Below, in pieces: positions 46,500 to 57,800 of a DNA stretch of 64,000 nt. The notes under the pieces are model-generated. The model did not search any database. It saw nothing but the letters and a program-made list of their open reading frames with translations, and was not told the DNA's origin. Positions within the stretch are counted from its first letter, which is position 1. Each line of letters begins with the position of its first letter. The stretch is from Mactra quadrangularis (taxonomy: Eukaryota; Mollusca; Bivalvia; Venerida; Mactridae): contig CM046299.1 in the NCBI GenBank assembly GCA_025267735.1, forward strand, positions 41,709,733 through 41,773,732. Direction: 5' to 3'. Both the position numbers and the translations under genes were made by a program.

Positions 46500-47940
46500 T
46501 CTTTGATACTACTGTCTTAGTGCGTTTGTATATAGTAGTGTGGCAAATTGGCTCAGTGGCACAAAAAGTACTGTGCCAAAGACAAAAAAATGGTGCATGA
46601 GTTCAATTCATGGCAGAAACATGCTTATTATATATGACTATTACGTGATTATGTAGGCATTTACATCATTGAGAATATTCTCAGGTAAATGTACAGATCG
46701 TCCACGTAAACATTGCGTATATAAACATGGCCAGTTCCATTACACACCAATATTTAGGGGGTATTATTTTTTCAGTTTTATAGTTAAGTTATTTAACGCT
46801 TATTTTTTATAAACATACCATTATATAAAATTTAAGATGTGCATGTGTAGTACTTAAAATAACTGTTAAATATCAAAGTGGTATGTTTTAATACGTAAAA
46901 TGTTGTTCATGCATCAGCTTATTCACCTATTCAGTGGACAAGTCCATTGTTTAAAGTACAAAAACACGCATGACCTAGAATACGACCTGTACATAATAAA
47001 TTCACCTCTATTACGTATAGACTTGAACTAATTTATTCATACACACGTTGTAGTAAAATATAAAGGAAAGGAAAATCACATGAACTGTAACAGTAGCTCT
47101 TGTTTTTGCCCCCGTTCTTTTTTACTGCACGTATTCCTGGGCGGGTGCAATTTTTGATGTTAGGGGTGCGCGCAATTTGAATTTCACAAAATTTCCACAC
47201 AATTTCACAAAAACAGTTGAAAATTGACATCAAAATGACACCTCATTGGAAAATATCTACACTTGGCCTCATCTGGAAACAAATGATCTGACCCTTTCCT
47301 GGGTACAGCAAGTTCATAAACTAATACCATATTTATGTCGTTGATCCAATGTTTATATTTTTGTTCAATTTCTGTAGCGCATACATTACTAGTGACACTG
47401 CTGACCTATAAAATACGGATATCTATTTTTATTGACCATTTTTAGATAGGTACTGTAGTGAGTATTTAAATCGGTGGGGTTAATTTATGCGCCACTCATA
47501 ATTACATAAAAATATAAACAAGCTTACTATGAACTTTAAAACTTACATTTTGAAGTGCGTTTAGTAGGAATTAAGCTTAACGTCGGCCTCAGGAAAAACA
47601 AACATTGCTTACTTTTTGGTTAACTGGGAACAAAGTATCGGAATCATATGCTGAACTTGAAACCCCCTGAAGTTTGGATCAATTTTAAAACATAAACAAG
47701 CGTGTGATGCTTATAAACAGATATATTGTATTTGGTTAGAACTATTCGATCTCGATTTTGTAAAGCCTCGAATATTTATCTAGCGCGTAGTAATGTGCAG
47801 ATATTCATTATATTAAAGTATAATTTGTTTTTCCACTTTGTTGATATATACTTAAAGCCACTCGCTCACAGTTTTGGTTATTTTTTAGATATTTTTAAAT
47901 TCTATATCAGTGTAATTGCGTTAAGAACATTAACTTTTGA
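46500..47940. other. Intergenic sequence with a possible SINE relic
   Basis: A weak tRNA-like stretch (GGCTCAGTGGCACAAAAAGT, then GAGTTCAATTCATGGC) lies at 46550-46615. Nothing else is supportable. Confidence 0.35.
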
Positions 47941-47946
47941 TATTAG

Positions 47947-48225
47947 ATGACAAAGCAACTCTTAGAGTTAGAGAAATTTCAAGTAACAGTCTCAAACACG
48001 CATTTAGGTGCGTCTATTCTGTTACTAACGGGGGATGGTTTCATGACAAAGTAACCCTAACGGTTAGAGAAACGCAATTAAGAGTCAAAAACACGCATTT
48101 AGGGGCGTCTATTCTGTTACTAACGGGGCGTGGTTTCATGACAAAGTAACCCTTGAGAAATGTCAAATAAAAATCACTAACACGCATTTAGAGGCGTCTA
48201 TTCTGTTACTAACGGGGTGTGATTT
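47947..48225. repeat. Three tandem units of about 95 bp
   Basis: Each unit runs ATGACAAAGYAACYCT, a variable part, ACACGCATTTAGGNGCGTCT and ATTCTGTTACTAACGGGG. Units start near 47947, 48042 and 48136. The core block is nearly identical in all three, while the 5' part differs. The open frames across them are artefacts of the repeat. Confidence 0.88.
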
Positions 48226-48544
48226 TATTCCTATTCACCATCTTTTTCCGTTGTATGCCAGTTTGCAGCAAAAATGTCATTGTCAGAACACTGCATTACT
48301 TCTTCTGAAGTGTTTATATACATTGTTTAAAAGTTTTTGAAAAGTTGATACTTCAGTTGATCAAGCCGTGATTGTGCAACTTCAAAAATGTTTGATTGAA
48401 TACACGTTTTGTTGCAAACAGAACAGAACATACATTTATTCACAAAAACTATACAGTTTCTAGCAATTAACAATTATGAGAAAACAGCAATACCAAAAAA
48501 AATATCTCGTACAAATGTATTAGTTTACTACAATTCAACACATA

Positions 48545-48655
48545 ATCCTCACGGCCACAGTGTAATCGAGCATTAATACTACACTCTTATTCAATGTAAT
48601 GAATATTCTTGCATAAAGGTCAGGTCGGGGTCAAACTTTACGCACAATATTTCAT
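48545..48655. mobile_element. Internal fragment of the 617-bp mariner-like family
   Basis: CCTCACGGCCACAGTGTAAT, CGAGCATTAATACTACACTC and AAGGTCAGGTCGGGGTCAAA match 37452-37560 of the complete element. No ends are present. Confidence 0.7.
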
Positions 48656-48985
48656 ATTAAATACATACTTTAAAATGACATGATATAAGCCACTTTGATA
48701 ATTACCATTATCTATTGTTCAATTATTCATAAGTTGTATTTATTAATCCTAATATGAAGAATATCTAATATCATGCTCTGTAAAGCTTATGAAATTCTGT
48801 GTTAATCTTATATGAACATAAATTTAAGTAAAGCATACTTAAATTATAAAAAAAATAATCTTTACTGTTATTATAATCATTAAATTTCACGTTAACATTA
48901 TAAGGTTCATTTCTACTCAATGTTATGGCTAATCTACCATTTTTACCATAATTATAATACTTAATTTCTTTTCAAAATTTATTTA

Positions 48986-49230
48986 CAGTACCTTGCAAAG
49001 TCCTCGGACAAAACTCAGACTTTAGGAAAAACCGATTCATTTTTTAATTTTCAAAAAGAACAAAGAAACTAAACTAAATGATCTCAGCAATTCTAAAATT
49101 TGTCGTAATTATTTAACAACATATACATATGGCATGTTATATGAAAACATCAAATTGTTGTTAAACACTTGCATAGTCATTTCTTTTCTTTTAAAAATAG
49201 CATTTGTCCAAGAACTTTTAGTGGGCACTG
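48986..49230. mobile_element. Tc1-like MITE, family T, copy 2 (245 bp)
   Basis: The ends CAGTACCTTGCAAAGTCCTC and AGAACTTTTAGTGGGCACTG are inverted, with TA at 48984-48985 and 49231-49232. It has the same length as the copy at 36852. Confidence 0.82.
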
Positions 49231-49648
49231 TACACATAACATAATATTGTAATTGTACATGACTAGATGTCAAAATGACATAAGTTGAATAAAATATTAT
49301 ATTCTATTTTGAATTATCTACACATGAATACAATAGTAACAATGTTTATATGTATTTGAAAACAAATGTTGAACAATATTGTGCACTGTTCTCCATTATT
49401 ATGTTTATTTTAAAATCCATTTTGTTTAGGATTGTTTGAATTGTTCATGTTAAGACGGAGGTCGACTTGTACCTTACCATAAATCCTCGCCTCTTTTTAC
49501 CAGAACTAGCTTGCCATTTCTCAAAGTATTGGCTTATCTCTTAAGGAAGTTGTCCGATTTTTCTGTCATAAGTTTCATAGAAAAGTTGGATTTTCGATTT
49601 TCGAACTCAGTCACCCTGATTCTTCCGAAAATATGACAAAATTAATGC

Positions 49649-49891
49649 AAGTATTTTTTTGTAAAAGATAGCAAACTCTAATTTTCAATATTTCGGCCGA
49701 AGCCTTTATCAAGAAAGTATTTCATGAATCACATTACATTTTGAACATAAACGCCATATTGTTTATTTGATAATCTATGTTATATGGCGTCTATGTTCAA
49801 AATGTAATGTGATTCATGAAATAATTTCTTGATAAAGGCTTCGGCCGAAATATTAAAAACAGAGTTTGCTATCTTTTACAAAAAAATACTT
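49649..49891. mobile_element. Foldback element with 110-bp arms
   Basis: The left arm (49649-49759) and right arm (49782-49891) are inverted copies with only a few differences and a loop of about 22 bp. The arms include TTTCGGCCGAAGCCTTTATC and CATGAATCACATTACATTTT. Transcribed from either strand it would give a stem of about 110 bp. Confidence 0.93.
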
Positions 49892-50628
49892 CTATATTCC
49901 CTTTGGAATTACATTTGGACAAAATATTAATGTAAGTAGATGTAGTCGTAAATACTTAGCACTTTCTGTGTCCTTAGACAATTAGATATGCCGGATTGAT
50001 TTAAGAGTAAATAAGGCTGTCTAGTTACTATTACATTCTTTGGGATATATTAAATGTTTACTTTAGAGGCGCAAACGTGAAGCAACGACTTTATAACATA
50101 TAATTAGCGAACAAGAAAACGTTGAAATTTTGTACAAATGAAAGATAAAGGGAAGTAACCCTTACTATATTTAAAATGCGTTGAGTGGCAGTAGCCTCCC
50201 TTTATACAAATTATTGTTTTACATTATTGTCTGATCTTGATTCAAAATAATTTCATAGTGATTGAAGGAGCTGTAAATACAATCGTATGTCATTTAAGTG
50301 CTTTCGAAATAATTATATTTATACATTTATATGTAAAATACATAACATCATTGCTGCAATATTCCACGCGCAGTTTTGCAACTTGTACCCGTCCGATAAA
50401 ATTCGAAGAGGTGGTACAGAATTTTGATGCGTAAGACATAACATCTTTAACATACAATGTATGTTAGTGATATTTAAATTGTATTAATCATCCCAGGTCA
50501 ATGTGACTATGCTAAGTCTGTTTTTTTTACCTTGACAAGCATACTCACAAAGTTTGGTGATAATTGAGGCTTAAATATGACTTGAGTGTTCACAAACAAA
50601 AGTCGAATGACGATAGACGGCTGACGAC

Positions 50629-51025
50629 CAATCTCCGTGAACAGATACCCCGTAGAGCATTGTCGTACAGGATCTTTTAGATCTCAAGGGAGGGTCACGT
50701 CAAGATGACCTTTATGTCGACCAATCAATGCGTAGCTTTCATCTAGACGAAACACTATTAATAAGATTTTGATTTCGTCATTTCTATTTTTAGACCAAGG
50801 TTTGCGAGCTAATTTGAAAGCGGTATTATTCACAGGCTGTGATTGGACGGCTCATTTCAAATTGTGTGACGTAGACGATGTAAACAAGTTACTAATCATA
50901 ACAATTTTGTCATGAATATTATTATGAGAAAAGGTCATCTGAACATGACCCTCGTTTGAAAACGGCCAGATCAAAATTAGCAAGTAGGCGAGCAGAAAAT
51001 TTTAGATCGGGTTTTAATCAGATTG
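50629..51025 (+). mobile_element. MULE-like MITE, copy 5 of 6 (397 bp)
   Basis: It starts CAATCTCCGTGAACAGATAC and ends GATCGGGTTTTAATCAGATTG, with an exact 9-bp duplication GCTGACGAC (50620-50628, 51026-51034). It is intergenic. Confidence 0.95.
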
Positions 51026-51608
51026 GCTGACGACGGTCGCCGGACACTCATCGACCCTAAACGCTTATCATGAGCTAGTTCTGGTTATCTAAACTTGAAA
51101 AGATGTTCCTAATAGTAAACCATGGCAATAACATAATGAAACATATCTGTTTAAGAAATTTGAGACACAATTATTTATGTATTTAAAGAATATAATCGTG
51201 CTTTCATCATGCAAATCGAATCCAAAACGACGTGATATTGCGTCATTAAAAGTATGGAAAGAACTGTTGAACAATTCTACTCAATACACTTCACAGCAAG
51301 ACAATAGGCAAGTTTACTGATGTCAATGAAAAGATTACACAAAACTAGGACAGTTTGTCCAACTGACATTTTAAAATATAGTTCAAACGCCTACTGGATA
51401 TTTGTCTGTGGAAAATATATTTGTTTTTAGATTCAATAAGATTTTTTGGAATATTAACCCAATATAAACTATGATTGGTATTAGGAATTGGTTTTTATTT
51501 TGTTTTATTTTGAATAGTAAGTATAGGTGATTTTATGCATTGACTATTTGATACATGAAATTTATTTTCACTTGTTTGAGAATGTTTGGGGTTATTTTTT
51601 TGCTAGTT

Positions 51609-51930
51609 TGTTTGTTTGTTTATTTGTTTGTTGGGTTTAACGCCATAGAAACACATTATATAGGTTATATAACGGCGGTCAGTCAACCTACTCACTCCTC
51701 CTGGAAAGGCTAAATCTCTGGATTTAGCTGTTAACCAACTACTAAGCGCATACTTTCGTCAGTGACTGACAACTGCCCTACATAATTAAAAATCATTGGT
51801 AGGAGGGAGAATGACCGTAGAAATAATTTCATGATCAAGCTCCACGAAAGTATACCCCGCCCGGGAATCGAACCCACGACCCCTCGATCAGTAGACTTGC
51901 GTACTACCAACTGTGCTAGCCGGGCGGCTG
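51609..51930 (-). repeat. SINE, family A, minus strand, 12-bp target duplication
   Basis: It is a full-length copy: head GCCCGGCTAGCACAGTTGGT, B-box GGTTCGATTCCCGGGC and end TTAACCCAACAAACAAAT on the minus strand. TTTTTGCTAGTT flanks both sides (51597-51608, 51931-51942). Confidence 0.93.
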
Positions 51931-51942
51931 TTTTTGCTAGTT

Positions 51943-53500
51943 AAGTTAGGATGTTTATTTTATGATATGACATTTACTTTTATGTTTAAGGGGTTTAGAA
52001 AGTATTACTTATAGGTTAGAATATTGTACATAAAGTTTTAAAGTTTGTTTAATTGGTATTTTGATTTTCTTTATTGAATCATATATGAGTTAAGTTAAGT
52101 GAATTGCAAAAAAATAATTGCACAATTACTTATTTATGTATTGATGATACTTTTTAAGTTATAATAAAGATACATTTCAATATCGATCGAAATATTCTGA
52201 GCAGAATACAATTTCGAAAAAAGGCTCGTGTATGCTGCAAGTAATTTTACTAAATATAGCTTATTCTTGTCTGGTTCCCAGTCGTACTTTGACAGGTAAA
52301 AGGACGTCGGGCAAACCATGAACATGGCCGCGTCCGATGAAATGAATTAGGTATTGGATAATTATGTTTTCAAATGATCATTTCTCACTAAACAGACTTA
52401 AATCAAAGGATCATTGTACAAGAATTACAGTGGATACTTTGTTTAGTTGTTCGGTTACAGTTATGCTAAAGTATCCGAAATTCTAGCGAGACTAATTCAC
52501 GTCCGAATTGTGTTCACTTGAAACATGTTTTTGTTAATCCTTCGCTAAATATACGTGTAATCAGAAAAATCAAAATCGAATCACCTATATAGTACCGAAC
52601 TCCTACTAAAGTCACTATCGTCAGCAAATGATCATGCAAGATTAAGAAAACGTAATACAACGTAATACCTGAATAATAACTGAGGAGGCCGCCATGATCA
52701 CTGCTTGCCTGACCCGATAACGATAGTGGTAAGGGGCAGGTAATCCAGACTAAGCTTATTCATGAAACATTGTTTGAATCATATGTGGATTAAACGTTTT
52801 TTTAATAACTGCAAATATGATTCGATTCATCCAAAAAAACAGAATTTGGTCGAACGACTTTTCGAGGGCATTTAATGTTTATGAATTGACTTAATCAAAA
52901 TTATTGGAACCAACTTTAACGGGTTTCCAATCACTGACAGTCTCGTTGCTTTCGTCCATTTTTTTCAAATGGATACAAATGAATTTCATCGCGCCTTACT
53001 AAAGATTTCAAAAGTCTCCACCCGTCTATCTATTTTGTGACATGCCGGCTGCCCACCATTGTAACGATATAAAACCCAGGCAACGGTTCCGTAACTGTGC
53101 GATGCGAAACCATACATATTTTTTCAAAAGAAGTTTTGAGTTCTACTTATCTACAAAATCAAAATATATGGTTCCATTTACGTCATACAATGTATAACCT
53201 GTAGTACAGCCAAGATTAAAGTCCATGATAAAAACAAGGTAATGACGTCAAAAGGTCAGTTTATATAGCACTGTATATCAAACAAAGATCACGACCAAAT
53301 TTTAAACATTTCATATCTGACAATAATCGGACACCAAAATAGTTTCAATTTAAATCCTACTGGGTTAGATAAGTACGCTTTGGGGTCAGGACAAATAAAG
53401 GGACATAGATGAAGAACCCTATGCTATATCATACGGACAGTATAGCACTGTTTAAGTTACAGCTTGTTTACAAGGTCGTGCAGGTTTTGTACTGTGTTAC
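51943..53500. other. Intergenic sequence without a supported gene
   Basis: AT-rich. A decayed Tc1-like right end (TCGAACGACTTTTCGAGGGC) lies at 52850-52872, and a matching weak left side at about 52735 suggests an old family T copy. No signal-peptide exon for the downstream Kazal gene stands out. Confidence 0.4.
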
Positions 53501-53511
53501 ATAACTTAAGT

Positions 53512-53913
53512 CAATCTTATTAAAACCCGATCTAAAATTTTACCACTCGCATACTCCCTAATTTAGATCTGGCCTTTTCCAAGTGAAGATCACGTTCAGG
53601 TGACCTTTTCTCATCATAATATTCATGACGAAATTTTTATGATACGTAACTTGTTTACATCGTCTACGTCACGCAATTTGAAATGAGCTACCCAATCGCA
53701 GAATGTGAATAATACCGCTGTTAAATTAGCATGCAAACTTGGTCTAAAAATAGAAATTACAGACTCAAAATGTGGTTAATAGTGTTTTCGTCTAGATGAA
53801 AGCTACGCATTGATTGGTCGACAGAAAGTTCATCTCGACGTGATCTTGCATTGACTAAGTAGAGATCCAGTACGACAACGCGAGTAGAACAGGATCTCTG
53901 TTTACGGAGATTG
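53512..53913 (-). mobile_element. MULE-like MITE, copy 6 of 6 (402 bp)
   Basis: It starts CAATCTTATTAAAACCCGAT and ends CTCTGTTTACGGAGATTG, with an exact 9-bp duplication AACTTAAGT (53503-53511, 53914-53922). It shares a 3' segment (CTTGCATTGACTAAGTAGAG) with copy 2, so these two form a subfamily. Confidence 0.95.
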
Positions 53914-54110
53914 AACTTAAGTCGACCTTTTTCCGCTCAATTATTAATATTTCTTCTTTACCAAAAATTATTTACGCCACACATTTATTTGTAACTCTAT
54001 GAGTTCATAATCAAAGCCTAATACAATGAACTTTTTTGTTTTAATTGCGTGATAATGAATTTAATATTGATATACGTTTAATTCCGAATTCATACTGGTA
54101 AAAGAATATA

Positions 54111-54347
54111 CAGTTACCTCCAAAAGCTCTTGGATAAGTACAATATTGAGCAAAACTAATCATTTTTACTACCAGTAATTTTATCATTTTTAAGTATAAC
54201 TTATTCGTGAAACTAAGCTAATTAACGTTGATGCTAGAATTTGCTCAGATGATTCTGTGTATGTGTTTTATAACATATAATTTGTACAATTTTTTTTTGG
54301 CTTATCCGCTACAAATAATTTTGATCCAAGACTCTTGGTAACCACTG
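54111..54347. mobile_element. Tc1-like MITE, family T, copy 3 (237 bp)
   Basis: The ends CAGTTACCTCCAAAAGCTCT and AGACTCTTGGTAACCACTG are inverted, with TA on both sides. The body resembles the copies at 36852 and 48986. Confidence 0.8.
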
Positions 54348-54371
54348 TATATATATCTGTAGCGTGTTCAA

Positions 54372-54660
54372 TTACACAAAACGTTTCAGAACGTTACATA
54401 ACGATACATTCGGAACTCCTCGGCCATTCGCTGCGAATAACCTAATCTAATACACAAATATGAGATCGTTAAGGCAATGAGTGATGTTTCAAAGTTTAAG
54501 GACTAAAAACGAAACATCACTGAGTCTCAATGCCTAAACGATCATATATTTGTTTACTTTAACACCGGTAGTTTCAAAATAGCGTCTAAATATGTCCGAG
54601 ATTATTCGCAGCGAATGGCCGAGGAGTTCCGAATGTATCGTTACGGAACGTTTTGTAACG
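54372..54660. mobile_element. Foldback element just upstream of the first Kazal exon
   Basis: The outer arms contain ACGATACATTCGGAACTCCT and GGCCATTCGCTGCGAATAA, inverted at 54597-54651. An inner arm pair (GATCGTTAAGGCAATGAGTG, GATGTTTC) is inverted at 54510-54545. It is one long imperfect hairpin. It ends about 37 bp before the acceptor of the exon at 54698. A 60-bp relative lies at 60250-60330. Confidence 0.85.
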
Positions 54661-54697
54661 TTCGCGGTAACTGAACGCAGGGCTGGTTCTACTTCAG

Positions 54698-54833
54698 GTA
54701 TATTTGTTGACAAAGCACAATGTGACAGTGCAGTACATTGTCCGGAAGTTGGTAAAATAGACTGTGCGCATGGATACAAACCGGAAGGAAACGAAACCGT
54801 CTGCTGTTCAGATTTTCAAGTTTATCTGAATTT
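54698..54833 (+). CDS. Kazal gene, first recognised exon
   Basis: The acceptor TTCTACTTCAG is followed by IFVDKAQCDSAVHCPEVGK, then the N-terminal part of Kazal module 1 up to VYLNF. The residue after the third Cys is Cys where the consensus has Gly (VCCSDF for VCGSDG), giving an odd extra cysteine. Donor GTAAGT, phase 2. An alternative acceptor at 54680 would add six residues. Confidence 0.82.
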
Positions 54834-57800
54834 GTAAGTTTTACTTTCGTTTTTTTCGGTTTTGAAAATTTACACACCAAGTCTTAAACTTGTATTAGAA
54901 CTTTTTTTTATCACCAAACACTTAATGTCCTCTTCAAAGGACAATGCGCAAAATATTCTTATGAAATGCTGCTTTTCTTAGGTTTTATGGATCTTTTTTT
55001 CGACTCCATTCGTCCAAAATGCGACCATGTCTTTTCGCTTCAGTATGCGACATTTTTTACATTCATTAAGTCACAGTGGCTAAGTTTTGGAATTTCTTTC
55101 TCAATGTTTTTACTATGTACGTTTTATGCTAGATGTCATTTTCGTGTTCCATAATCGTCTAGAGTGACTAGAATGTTTTACAAATGTGTACAATCTATCT
55201 CATTTCTTGTTGAAAATATTCACATGAAAACAAATGTGTGTTTTATTGCCTAACTAAACAAAGTTATAATGTATTCCTGAGGCTAACTAAAACTTGGTCA
55301 ATTTTTCAGTATTTTGATGAATTCCATTAGTAAAGTAAGTCCGGAAATATGAATTAAGTAATGCGTTTATGTTGTCACAAATGATGCCTTATGTCGTCTG
55401 CTAATAGCCAGACACATTTTTACCGCGAGAGTTAAATCTTTATATGGAAATTCAAAACTTGTATAACAATGTTATTTTGATAAATACTAAAAAGATCTCA
55501 TACATTATCAAGGAAGTAATAGTTTTGAAAATGATTATTTTTTATTATTGTTTTGGCTTATCCAGCGCAAAGGAATGAGGTAGAAGCGTTGTTAATTTAA
55601 ACCTTATTACCAGAGGTTAAAGGGCCAAAGTGTTGGGTCAATGGTCTTCTTAAGTAGAGTTAGAATCACATTGCACAAACTATTCATGTATTCTAAATGA
55701 ATTATTTTTTGTATTGGGGCCTACCAAGGAGGTTCTAGTCCGTCATACGGAACTAAATGAATGTAATAATACCTTGGAATTTCAAGCTGACTTCTTTAAA
55801 ACCTTGCAAACGATTCATACATCCGTTTTCCCATCACCTATTGAGAATTATTTCTTCGAGAAGCGCCAAGAATCAATCACAAGGGTCCAGATTCGTGCAG
55901 AGGGCCTTCAAAACGTGACCCAACGTCGACTCAGAAAAAAAAACGCCGTAATATTTTCTCTACTATGGCGAAAAGTAACATTTGATACATCGATGAGTAA
56001 TATATAGGCCTATTTCCTTTAAGCTATGTTATTTCTTGAACACTTTTAAAACAAAGTCACCATACTACTATGTTTACCGTTACTTCAAAATCACAATCAG
56101 TGTATGTTTGGCTCCACCTACATCAATGACATTCCCATTGCTAAGATTTCTGAATAAAAATTATCAATGAAACACATTTTTTGTGAACTCTATTTTAAAT
56201 TACAATAATGATACCGATAGCTATTTATTGCATAAAAGGTGGTGTGACGACTTCGCGTCAGTGACGAACTTATGGTCTCGTACCATATTCACATGTATTT
56301 AAAATAAGGACATCATTTTCTATTGACTTTTAGTGTTAAATTAAAGGACGGTCCTAAACACGAACTGTTCACCTGTGCATAGTATATAAGCACTGCATTT
56401 ATATCTAGAAGCATTTACATTCTGGTCACGAAATCGTGATGTCGATAATTTCATTGATAAAACCTTTTGTAGTGGTCAAATGTATTCAGGTATTTAAGTA
56501 CAAACAATACAGATATAACTAGTCAATGGTGCATACGTGTACTTTAATGGCCTACTTACTCTCATGCAAAATAACAGAGCATCAGATGGGATTTGAACGA
56601 AGGGTCTCTCAAGCGTTTAGTGTGCTTCCTTCCTATTCCTTGACATTCGCTCCTTCATTATGCTTAGAGAACAAACTATTACGTATGGATCAGTAGTCCA
56701 GTAATAGGACACAGGCTTAGAGATCGAAATATCCTATGTTCAAACCCCATTGGGGCACTGCTAATTACATTTACAAGAAATTTACCTGCAGTTGTTCCAC
56801 TCTACCCTGGTGTAATTGTGTACTGTAAGGAATCACCTGCTTGATGTTGATTTCAATGAGCAAGGATTATCAAGCAAAATTGTAAAGTCTGCTGAAAATG
56901 TATATAGAAGCAGGCTTTAATACGCACTCTAACTTTATCTTTTACACAACAACACCCCTTTGATTTTTATCATTATTTCAGTTGTTTCTTCGCACAAGAG
57001 AAATGTAGGAATCCTTCACTAACAGTGTTGTATCTAGGTGACTGTGTACAAAGTACGATAGTACCCGTGACAGGGGTACCAATAACACCCGACAGCTCTC
57101 TTACGTCTAAACCCCATACTTCTAATCCGGCAAATATAGTATCATCAGTGTTCTGTGCTAATAAAGACAATATTGATTGTAATAATGAATTAGACCCTGT
57201 GTGTGGAACTGATAATACTTTTTATCAGAACAAGTAAGTTTTTCAGTTCATTTAAATACTTCAGTGACTCAGACCTTATTATCCTTATATAACAGGGGCC
57301 GTTTTCAGCCACCTTCCCCTCTTGAAATTTCTTTAAAATCATTCAATTTTCCTCAATTTTGGAGATTACCATGGACTTTTTATTCTCTATCTATGAAATT
57401 GCGATGAAATTTCCCCAAGTGGTCTATATAAAAAAGGTCCCAGGCCTCCTCCCCATGTACTCAATAAAACCCTGGGTGTTCACGAAAAAATCCAGGACAT
57501 ATAGTCCTGCGATTAAGACAATTTACTTAACCGTATTAAAGTTTACTAGACCAAAAACTAAACTTTAAACTTTTATGATTAAGCATAATATATCCTAAAA
57601 TTAAATAAACAATATATTAATAAATAACGTTTTTAATGAATGAGAAAAAAGGTGGTTGAACCGTTGGAACACTTTCATTCTAAAAACCACAGGACCAATG
57701 GCTATTTCGATGGACTTGACCCACGGTCCACTGTCTAAATTTGAAGACTGACACATATTTAACTGCTTTAGCATCCAGATCGACCGCCGCTGTTCCAATT

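Noticed and set aside
47726..48149. Two open frames of 70 and 74 codons
   Set aside because: One lies in AT-rich DNA with no motif; the other follows the 95-bp tandem repeat.
54592..54697. ATG-started 5' extension of the first Kazal exon
   Set aside because: These codons derive from the right arm of the foldback element. A good acceptor (TTCTACTTCAG) at 54697 separates them from the Kazal sequence.
55714..56007. 97-codon open frame in the Kazal gene intron
   Set aside because: No domain is recognised, it lacks clear splice sites or a good ATG context, and the Kazal module is completed without it.
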